A DNA stretch of 64,000 bases from the NCBI GenBank assembly GCA_018806915.1, contig JAGKQI010000100.1, forward strand, positions 2,666,001 to 2,730,000, in the 5' to 3' direction. The stretch is from Phytophthora colocasiae. Taxonomy: Eukaryota; Oomycota; Peronosporomycetes; Peronosporales; Peronosporaceae. Below are positions 53,900 through 61,472 of the stretch, piece after piece. Below the pieces are notes generated by a model. The model saw only the letters and a list, made by a program, of their open reading frames with translations, searched no databases and was not told the origin of the DNA. Position 1 is the stretch's first letter, and every line of letters starts with the position of its first letter. A program made the position numbers and the translations under genes.

Positions 53900-54323
53900 T
53901 GCAGCGGGGCTGCGTAGGTGTGCACGGCACAGAGGAAGTTTAGTTGACTCGTAGAGTCCTGCTTGCAAGGCACTTGCCTTCGGTTCTATACAAGAACCAA
54001 GTAGTCCACTAAATACAGGACTCACAGAGTCAGTGTCCCTATAACAAAGGACTAACACTAACTATGTAAAATGCAAACTGATTTTTATTGACTTTATTGC
54101 CCTTAATCCTAAATGTAACTTGGATTTAGTATCTAACATACTAAATCCTAATCAAAATGCAACGTGAGGCTCTGAGGCCATCCACGTATCTACTCGTGTG
54201 TGCCACACCATTATGTACCCACATAAATGTATCCTTGAGTGTCACACACCATTATGTACCCACATAAATGTATCCACGTGTGTCACACACCAACGAGAAA
54301 CATTCGTGTAACATCCCGTTACA
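53900..54323 (-). repeat. Gypsy-3 3' LTR
   Basis: 424 bp. Inside it, a unit starting ACACCATTATGTACCC is repeated in tandem (about 54206-54290). The purine-rich GGTGGGGAGAG (minus strand) adjoins at 54324 as the likely polypurine tract. Confidence 0.88.
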
Positions 54324-55239
54324 CTCTCCCCACCAAGATTCCGGATACCGTATCCGGAAAGTGTAAACACACGACGCGATTATCGGCCGATGGCCACGGC
54401 ACCTTGCCTTGCGCGGACGGCGCTGTCTCTCGTGCGTGTTACACGCATCCGTACGCGATGCCACTTGGCACACACTTGGGCCCAATGCTTACCAAGCATA
54501 GGAGCCTACTGGCTCGAGTCAAGGGACTCTACGGGCGTGGGGAGAAGGCCACAAGTGGCGTATCGACGATACTACTGGATCAGTGATCCACAGGGCAAGC
54601 CTTCCAAGCTACCAACGGTTCCACGAACCACACAGCAGTGGGGCCCACTCGCTTCACAGTTAATGTGACCCTCGGATGAGCACTGTGTGCAGGGCTTGAT
54701 GCCCAAGTTGTCCTTGAAGCAGGCGCAAGCGCCACTATGTGTCACAGACACTGTGTCTTGTGAATACACGTGCTCAGCACAGTCGTAGACACGACAACGA
54801 GCACCAGACAGCTAAGCTGTCGCTCAGGAGGTGCATATCTACCTCCTACTGCTATGCAGCATGCGGGGCCCAATGCCTTGGCATCCTGGCATCCACAGTG
54901 CCTCATGACACAGTCATACCCATTGAACGCTTCTAGCGTCAGGTGATCGGATAGAATCCGTTTCCATCACCACTTGCCGTTTAGACAGAACGTCATTAAG
55001 ACGGTTGTTCATCACGAACCATCTTCGCTTCATGATCGCGAAGCTCCGGGCCATAGGCCAGTGTTGTTAAAGGGTCAAAGACCTTTGAAACACGCGCGCG
55101 AGGCGCATGTAGCTCTACTGCGCTTGCAGTTTGAGCATTCGATGCCACGTCGACGGCACCGACGTGCTCGCTGCAAGTATTGCAGCTACGGGTCAGAGCC
55201 TGAGCTCAGCAACGACCCTGTGGACTCCCACCTTAGTGG
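54324..55239. other. Gypsy-3 3' untranslated region
   Basis: About 0.9 kb between pol and the 3' LTR, GC-rich and without a long frame. A 65-codon minus frame (54769-54572) is rich in Cys/His (PCTQCSSEGHINCEASGPHC) but has no recognised homology. Plus-strand frames here (for example 54974-55381) look like chance. Confidence 0.45.
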
Positions 55240-55386
55240 GAGGTGCTTGGCACCCGGCGACTTCGTCGCACGCCCACCGGGCGGTCTGACACCAGGTGTG
55301 CCCGATCATACGCGTCAACGACGTCGGGGCAATCCTGCCGTAGTGGCACCTCGAACTCCCACGAGTTCTGTGGTGAGGTAACCTCG
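55240..55386 (-). pseudogene. Gypsy-3 chromodomain remnant beyond the stop
   Basis: Past the TAG (55387), after a further one-base shift, the minus strand reads SPQNSWEFEVPLRQDCPDVV, a recognisable chromodomain C-terminal half. The TAG stands where the conserved Trp codon TGG is expected. Confidence 0.7.
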
Positions 55387-57903
55387 CTACTTCACCAGAT
55401 ACTGGTTGTGTCCTTGGCGACGACGCCGCGCCATCAGGCGATCCACGTGATAGTGAAGCTCACCTTGCTCATCGAGCAGAGCAGGAGGAGGACGAGCGGT
55501 CGATGGGTTCTCGCGCTGCGAGTGTAGACGCGCTGCATTGCTTGCAGACCCGCGTCGGCTCGGTGAAGGAGCACGACCACCACGTTGGTCATCAGACCCA
55601 TCGCTTAGCGACTGGTCTCGAGGAGACCTAGAGTCGCGGGGACCGGTATGAGTCGCGTCTGGTGCTGCATCAGCGGGTCTAAGACCTCGAGCATCACGTT
55701 GCTCCGGATTGACAAGACCTGTTGGTTCGGATGCAACCACCTGTGGCTCTGCCACCTGCTGCCGTGCAGCCTTCGTCCGACTCGGCGCCAGCACCTCAGA
55801 ACTCACAAGAGCAGGGTCCCGATATGGCTTAAGCAAGCCCACGTAGAACACAGGATGTGTTCGCATACGCTTTGGCAAGTCAAGCGTGTATGCCAGGCCC
55901 TTCTTGGCCACGACCGTGAACGGTCCAATGAAGCGCGGCCGCAACTTCGTCTTGAAGACGGCTGACACTGCGTGTGTAGGCAGGTTCTTAGCGTTTAATA
56001 AAACGTGGTCACCGACCTTGAACTCCCACATGTTGCTTCTGCCTTTGGCATCAGCTTGTTCCTTTTGAACATCTTGGCTTTCAGCCATTGCGTCACGCAC
56101 ACGGCGTAAGACGCTAAGCCTCATCGAGAGGAAGTCATCGACTTGCTTGCGAACAGCAAGGGGGCTGACATCAGCAAGCTCGGAGTCGAGCGACGGCACA
56201 GCCTCTCCCTCACCAAGCCTAAGGCTACCGCGTGGCGGAGTGAGCGGGACGCGCGGATGCGCAAGGCCGTTCACGTAGAACGGGGTGAAGCCTGTCGAGG
56301 CATGCACCGCGTTGTTCATTGAGAACTCAACGAGAGGGAGCATAGCGCTCCAACGCTTCGGCGTTTCAGCGCATACGCTGCGGAGGATGTCCTCCAGGAC
56401 GCGGTTCACGCGTTCAGTCTGACCGTCGGTCTGCGGATGATCCGCCGTGGACATGTCCAGTCGAGTGCCAAGCACTTTGAAGACGGACGTCCAGAAGTGA
56501 CCCGTGAAACGGGGGTCTCGATCCGAGACAATGGTCTCTGGCAGCCCATGCTGGCGGAAGACCCGATCGATAAAGATCGTCGCTGTACCAGCGCCATCGA
56601 CGGTGTCCGGCACAGTTGCTAGGTGAGCCATCTTGCTCAGACGGTCAACAAAGACCACAACGCCTGTGTTGCCTGCCGTATCCTTCGGCAGGCCAAACAC
56701 GAAGTCCATACTCATGGACTGCCAACACCCAGAGGGTACAGGCAAGCTCGCCAAAGGCGCTGCCGCATGCGGCGAGGGTTTAACCCGCTGACACGTCTCG
56801 CACGTGTGCACATATGTGCTGACCCACTTGTACATCTTCGGCCACCAGTACATGGAGCTCACCGAGCCGTAGGTCTTCTCGCGACCGAGGTGGCCGCTTG
56901 TGGGCGTGTCGTGGGCCTCATAGAGGATACGATACTTCAGGTCCTCATCGTGAGGAACCACCACACGTGGTGGGTCATCCTGACCCGTGCTGTAGTACAG
57001 CAGACCGCCTTCCAGGCTATAGCGTTGGAGTCTCGCCTTTAGGCGTCGTGACAGAGTCACCTTTGAGTCCTTAAACTCATCGCTCCCTAGAGCTTGAAGC
57101 AGCGCGACACAAGAGTCGTCCTGAGCGTACGCTGCTCGAACCATGTCCGTCACGGACGACGTCACCGAGGTGACATGAGATAACTCATAGTCCGGGCGAC
57201 GTGATAACGCGTCAGCGAGGACGTTCTGCCTGCCAGGCTTGTACTTCACCTCGAAGTTATACTCCGCAAAGAAGGAGAGCCATCGGGCCATCTTCTGCGA
57301 GAGGTGAGGCGACTGCGTCGCTGTGCGTAGTGACGCATGATCCGTGTAGATCACAAACGGCTTGGAGCCGAGCAGGTGAACCCTGAATTTGACGAGAGCG
57401 TACTTCATCGCAAGTAGCTCCTTGTCATGAACTGGATAGTTCTTCTCAGCAGCCTTGAGCTGCCGAGACTCAAACGCAATGACGCGTTCGCGCCCGTCGG
57501 CGTCGGCTTGTAGCAAAGCACTGCCGATGGCAAAGTCCGAGGCGTCACAGACGACGATGAACGGACGATCGGGGTCTGGCAACGCCAGTATCGGTGCCTG
57601 AAGCAGGCTATCCTTGATACGAGTGAACGCACTCTCGTGCTCAGCACGCCATACCCATTCGGCATCCTTCTTAAGGAGATCCGACTGTGGCCGAGCCAAC
57701 TCAGCGTAGTTCTCGCTGTACTTGTGCAAGTAGTTGGCCAAGCCCAGCCACTTACGCAAGTCCTTCTGGTTCAAGGGAACCGGCCAGTCCACAATGGCCT
57801 TGACCTTTGCTGGATCAGCACGAAGGCCATGCTTCCCAATGAAGCACCCTAGGAAAGGGATTTCTTCCGCGCCAAAGACGCACTTGTCCGCGTTGGCGTA
57901 CAA
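55387..57903 (-). CDS. Gypsy-3 RT thumb, RNase H and integrase polyprotein
   Basis: 838-residue frame. It begins in the RT thumb (NADKCVFGAEEIPFLGCFI). RNase H shows VVCDASDFAIGSALLQ, HDKELLAMKYAL, YTDHASLR and NVLADALSRRPDY. The integrase zinc finger is HDTPTSGHLGREKT...CETCQR. The core triad is in MDFVFGLPKD (D), TIVSDRDPRFTG (D) and TDGQTERVNRVLED (E). A GPFTVVAKKG segment and HPVFYVGLLKPY precede a low-complexity linker. The frame stops at TAG right after QYLVK, where a chromodomain would begin. Confidence 0.88.
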   Translation of the reverse strand: MYANADKCVFGAEEIPFLGCFIGKHGLRADPAKVKAIVDWPVPLNQKDLRKWLGLANYLHKYSENYAELARPQSDLLKKDAEWVWRAEHESAFTRIKDSLLQAPILALPDPDRPFIVVCDASDFAIGSALLQADADGRERVIAFESRQLKAAEKNYPVHDKELLAMKYALVKFRVHLLGSKPFVIYTDHASLRTATQSPHLSQKMARWLSFFAEYNFEVKYKPGRQNVLADALSRRPDYELSHVTSVTSSVTDMVRAAYAQDDSCVALLQALGSDEFKDSKVTLSRRLKARLQRYSLEGGLLYYSTGQDDPPRVVVPHDEDLKYRILYEAHDTPTSGHLGREKTYGSVSSMYWWPKMYKWVSTYVHTCETCQRVKPSPHAAAPLASLPVPSGCWQSMSMDFVFGLPKDTAGNTGVVVFVDRLSKMAHLATVPDTVDGAGTATIFIDRVFRQHGLPETIVSDRDPRFTGHFWTSVFKVLGTRLDMSTADHPQTDGQTERVNRVLEDILRSVCAETPKRWSAMLPLVEFSMNNAVHASTGFTPFYVNGLAHPRVPLTPPRGSLRLGEGEAVPSLDSELADVSPLAVRKQVDDFLSMRLSVLRRVRDAMAESQDVQKEQADAKGRSNMWEFKVGDHVLLNAKNLPTHAVSAVFKTKLRPRFIGPFTVVAKKGLAYTLDLPKRMRTHPVFYVGLLKPYRDPALVSSEVLAPSRTKAARQQVAEPQVVASEPTGLVNPEQRDARGLRPADAAPDATHTGPRDSRSPRDQSLSDGSDDQRGGRAPSPSRRGSASNAARLHSQRENPSTARPPPALLDEQGELHYHVDRLMARRRRQGHNQYLVK

Positions 57904-58445
57904 CGTTGGTGCGCATGCACTCGAGCACTGCTCTCACGTGTTCCACGTGTACCTCGACATCAGTCTTTCCGTGCTCAGCACGACTGTGGACGAACACATC
58001 GTCAAAGTACGTCTGTGCGAATGCCCGTAGGGGTCTGAACAACTGCGTCACTAGACGATTGAACGTTGCAGGCGCATTCGACAGCCCTTGGGGCATGACG
58101 AGCCACTCCCAGAGCATACCGCTCGGGGTGCTCACCGCTGTAAGCGGAATATCACAGCTGATAGTAGCCATCGACTAAGTCGAGCGCACTGTACATGGTG
58201 CAACCCACCATGTTGTTCTGAAGAACATCCTTCCTAGGAATCGGCGTCTGCGCCGGAATCGTGGCAGCGTTGAGCTTGTTAAAAGCGTGAACGATACGCC
58301 ACTTGCCATTCGGCTTTCTGACACAGAACGTTGGCGCGGAGTGCGGAGACTTGCTCTCGCGCACGAGACCCGCCGCGTGCTTAGCACGGAAGAAGGCGTC
58401 AATGACGTCGCATTGCTCTTTAGGAAGAGGCCACTGCCGGGTCAC
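57815..58445 (-). pseudogene. Gypsy-3 reverse transcriptase, frame-disrupted
   Basis: Two frames cover the RT palm and fingers: 58445-58152 (WPLPKEQCDVIDAFF, KPNGKWRIVHAFNKLN, YSALDLVDGYYQL with the first catalytic D) and 58171-57815 (IPLTAVSTPSGMLWEWLVMPQGL, TYFDDVFVHS with the D pair). A shift at about 58160 and another near 57900 separate them from each other and from the RNase H frame. The YFDD box and the LDLVDGYYQ motif are typical of Ty3/Gypsy RT. Confidence 0.83.
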
Positions 58446-58546
58446 GCAGTATTTAGTTCCGGGAACTAAGTCGATCTCGTGACGAACGCCTCAGTCAGGA
58501 GGCAGGCCACTCGGTGGTTCCTTTGAGACAACGTCTCCATATTCCT

Positions 58547-59618
58547 TCAGCAAGGGTAGAAGGGATCCGAGGGATTCTTGAGGATCTCCGATCCACTCCT
58601 GGCGCTCAACGCCTTCTTGACCTCGGCCAAGACGGACTCGTCAACGAGAGATGACGAGTTTAACTCCTCTTCAGGTCGAACGATGACCACCTCGGCGAGT
58701 TCGCCAGCCTTCAAGGCATCGCCAAAGTCGGCGAACGACATCTCCTCTAGCTCAAGGAGCTTGTCAACACTCGGTAGTCCGTCCAGCAGGACGCTGCCTT
58801 CGGCACTGCCGTCCACTCCATCAACCAGAGTGTATAGCTGCCCACAGCCCTCCCGTGCGTTGACACTTGACGTCACGGACGACTCAGACGCAGAGCGTCT
58901 CGCCCATAGGGCCTTACGACGTCGTCGCCTAGCCGACGAACGTCCACTCGACGGAGTACGTGCCGCCGCACAGGTTATGGCCTTGCCCGGCCCAGTGTCA
59001 GTGACACTCAGTGACTGACTCGGTCTACCGCCGACGTCACTAGACGGAGTACGTGCCGCCGCACAGGTTTCGGCCCCTTCAGGCCCAGTGTCAGTGACAC
59101 TCTGCGGATCCACTCGGTCGACGACCGATGTCGCTCAGCGGAGTACGTGCCGCTGCACAATCAATGACCGTAACAGGTCCAGTGTCAGAGACACTCAGCG
59201 ATCGACTTGGTCCACGACCAGTATCACTCGACGGAGTACGTGCCGCCTCACAGTTCACGGCATGGTAAGGCCCGATGCCATCGGCATCCAGTGACGGTCC
59301 ATGACCGGCGTCACTCGGCGGAGTACGTGCCGCCCCACAGGGGTTACGTGAGCTTTGCCCACACGTTGACTCACTGTCAACCAGCGCTACGCGCTCAACA
59401 GGACTGCGGTCCTCGCACTCGGTGCTGTCCACCAACTCGGACACACCGACTTCCAGCATCATAGCCGACTCGGCTCGATGCTCGCGCCAATAGCGCTTCT
59501 GCTTCCTAGCAGAGGTGGGTTTATGACTCGCCAAAGCTCCACTAGGAGAGAAGTGCGTAGCACCTAAGGTCTTCGACCTCCAATCAATCCATGGCTCGTG
59601 GCGCTCCAGCCACGCCAT
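58547..59618 (-). CDS. Gypsy-3 protease-RT spacer with coding tandem repeats
   Basis: Two frames, 59618-59091 and 59113-58547, form a low-complexity linker between protease and RT. It opens with the protease end ([13 protein letters not shown]). Next come five repeats built on AARTPSSD...SLSVxDTGP, then an acidic helical segment (LLELEEMSFADFGDALKAGEL). A one-base shift between repeats two and three (counting from 58951) separates the frames. No enzymatic role is visible. Confidence 0.65.
58951..59345 (-). repeat. Coding minisatellite, five units of about 87-94 bp
   Basis: The plus-strand core GCGGAGTACGTGCCGC or ACGGAGTACGTGCCGC recurs at 58951, 59044, 59138, 59231 and 59318, giving spacings of 93, 94, 93 and 87 bases. 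It encodes the AARTPSSD units. Confidence 0.85.
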
Positions 59619-60157
59619 GCCAAGGATGAGGTCGTACCTCGAATCCAGGTCAGGACCAAGCGGCGTTCCACGCTATCGAAGTCCAAGAACTTCAGCCGCA
59701 GGTCCATGGGGACCTTGGCCACCGTGACACGGACGCCCGTCGCTAGACGGACTGTGACTGTGTCACCTCTTCGCGCTCGAAGCGCCTCAGCATATTGCTG
59801 ACTACCTTCAACGGTGGAGCGTCTGACGTAGTTGCCAGACGCCCCCGAATCGATCAACACGATCCACGGCTTCTCAAAGCCCTTCACGTCCACCTGGACG
59901 ACCAGCAAGCCCTGCTTGCTCACACGTTCCGTGTTCAAGAGCACGGAGCTCTTCGGGGCTGAGCCCCAGTGCCTCTCACGCACTGCAGAACTCAGTTCTT
60001 CCCCAGTAGACCGCCCCGCGTCTACTGGGAGCCGGCGTTTCCCTGGGCAGAGCCCAAAGCGGGACCCGCGACAGGGTTGCGGCCATTCTGGCCGGCGCGC
60101 TCTTTGCGCAGAGGGCAGTTGGGCCTCAGGTGTGAGGGACTGCCGCATGTATAGCAC
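59564..60157 (-). CDS. Gypsy-3 aspartic protease segment
   Basis: Overlaps the end of gag in another frame. The protease domain is at [23 protein letters not shown] (catalytic D-S-G), followed by [26 protein letters not shown]. The last residues before 59564 run out of frame; the following [13 protein letters not shown] belongs to the next frame, so a one-base shift lies near 59630. Confidence 0.78.
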   Translation of the reverse strand: MLYMRQSLTPEAQLPSAQRARRPEWPQPCRGSRFGLCPGKRRLPVDAGRSTGEELSSAVRERHWGSAPKSSVLLNTERVSKQGLLVVQVDVKGFEKPWIVLIDSGASGNYVRRSTVEGSQQYAEALRARRGDTVTVRLATGVRVTVAKVPMDLRLKFLDFDSVERRLVLTWIRGTTSSLAWRGWSATSHGLIGGRRP

Positions 60158-60993
60158 CGGCGGGTGCTCATACGCTGCACCGCAGCTCGTAGCTCAGCTA
60201 CCTCATCTTCAGCATAGCTGAGGTCCATGGGCTCAGGACCACCGGACCCTGTGCTGCTAGCACCGACCCTCGACAACTTAAAGTTGTGTTCGGCATTCAA
60301 TGCCACGCTGACAGCATCTTCGAAGCTGTGGGGGTTCTGACGGAATGTCTCCGTCCTGGCCACGCCAGCTCGTAAGCCTTCCATGAAGACGGTCACGGCG
60401 ACCACCTCAGGTAGAGGGTCGGCAGCCATGCCAGCAATGAGCGTGCGCAGCTCTTGGACATAGTCCACCAGATCCTTCTTGCCCTGGCGACAAGCAAGGA
60501 AGCGTGACCGCACGCGATACGCCTGGTTAGGCGGAGCAAACACTTGCGTGAGCTTGGCCTTTAGCTCGCCCCATGTGGGGAAGGCCGCTTCCACCGACGT
60601 TCCAGACGTCAAGGCCCATTCTCGTGCTCGTCCTTCGAGCTTAGAGATGGCAAACGCCACGCGTTGCCCCTCCAACTGGAGCATGGCGGCCCCCATGGCC
60701 ATTTCGACCTCTCGGGTCCACAAAAGGAGGTTCTCTCCCTCATTCCCGTGGAAGGTCTTCACGCTGAGCGTGACGGGCTTAGCTCTCGGAGCAGGGGTAA
60801 CCCCGTTTACATTCCGCTGAATGTGCTCGACGAGAGCGTTTTCGTACGAGGCAAATGCCTCGAGGCGCGCGTTGACGGCCTCCGGCCCTTGGGACGCAAG
60901 GTGCGCCGTACCCTCCGGGCCCAGCAAGGACGTAAGCTTGTTAAGCGTGTCCCGCTGACTCGGAGTCAAGTGAGCGTATGCTTCTGGCTCCAT
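60022..60993 (-). CDS. Gypsy-3 gag
   Basis: From [13 protein letters not shown] at 60993. The capsid-like region has [37 protein letters not shown] and [19 protein letters not shown], the usual Ty3/Gypsy retrotransposon gag (PF03732-type) pattern. A CCHC knuckle follows ([14 protein letters not shown]), then a Gly/Ala/Asn tail. About 323 residues, apparently intact. Forms the virus-like particle in which the RNA is copied. Confidence 0.87.
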   Translation of the reverse strand: MEPEAYAHLTPSQRDTLNKLTSLLGPEGTAHLASQGPEAVNARLEAFASYENALVEHIQRNVNGVTPAPRAKPVTLSVKTFHGNEGENLLLWTREVEMAMGAAMLQLEGQRVAFAISKLEGRAREWALTSGTSVEAAFPTWGELKAKLTQVFAPPNQAYRVRSRFLACRQGKKDLVDYVQELRTLIAGMAADPLPEVVAVTVFMEGLRAGVARTETFRQNPHSFEDAVSVALNAEHNFKLSRVGASSTGSGGPEPMDLSYAEDEVAELRAAVQRMSTRRCYTCGSPSHLRPNCPLRKERAGQNGRNPVAGPALGSAQGNAGSQ

Positions 60994-61040
60994 TCTCACA
61001 AAGAAACAGTCTTCAACTCAGGAGTTGGATTGACTACTAG

Positions 61041-61049
61041 TGCTACCAG
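61041..61049 (-). other. Gypsy-3 candidate primer-binding site
   Basis: Two bases after the 5' LTR, the minus strand reads TGGTAGCAC. TGGTAGCA is what the 3' end of an initiator-Met tRNA (…GCTACCA) would pair with. Short match, so tentative. Confidence 0.45.
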
Positions 61050-61050
61050 A

Positions 61051-61472
61051 TGCAGCGGGGCTGCGTAGGTGTGCACGGCACAGAGGAAGTTTAGTTGACT
61101 CGTAGAGTCCTGCTTGCAAGGCACTTGCCTTCGGTTCTATACAAGAACCAAGTAGTCCACTAAATACGGGACTCACAGAGTCAGTGTCCCTATAACAAAG
61201 GACTAACACTAACTATGTAAAATGCAAACTGATTTTTATTGACTTTATTGCCCTTAATCCTAAATGTAACGGATTTAGTATCTAACATACTAAATCCTAA
61301 TCAAAATACAACGTGAGGCTCTGAGGCCATCCACGTATCTACTCGTGTGTGCCACACCATTATGTACCCACATAAATGTATCCTTGAGTGTCACACACCA
61401 TTATGTACCCACATAAATGTATCCACGTGTGTCACACACCAACGAGAAACATTCGTGTAACATCCCGTTACA
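61051..61472 (-). repeat. Gypsy-3 5' LTR
   Basis: 422 bp, two bases shorter than its partner (TT missing near 61270), otherwise almost identical, with the same internal tandem duplication. Confidence 0.88.

Larger units (their letters stand above)
53900..61472 (-). mobile_element. Gypsy-3: LTR retrotransposon (7.6 kb) in ABCA-4
   Basis: LTRs of about 423 bp (TGTAAC...GCTGCA on the minus strand) flank gag, protease, RT, RNase H, integrase and a broken chromodomain. The host 5-mer TTTAT is duplicated at 53895-53899 and 61473-61477. The LTRs differ by about four bases. It belongs to a different Gypsy lineage from Gypsy-1 and Gypsy-2 (YFDD RT motif, classical RNase H CDASDFAIG). RT and the chromodomain carry frameshifts or stops. 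Confidence 0.9.

Noticed and set aside
54974..55381. 135-codon plus frame in the Gypsy-3 3' region
   Set aside because: Antisense to the element, Arg/His/Pro-rich composition from GC-rich DNA, no homology recognised.
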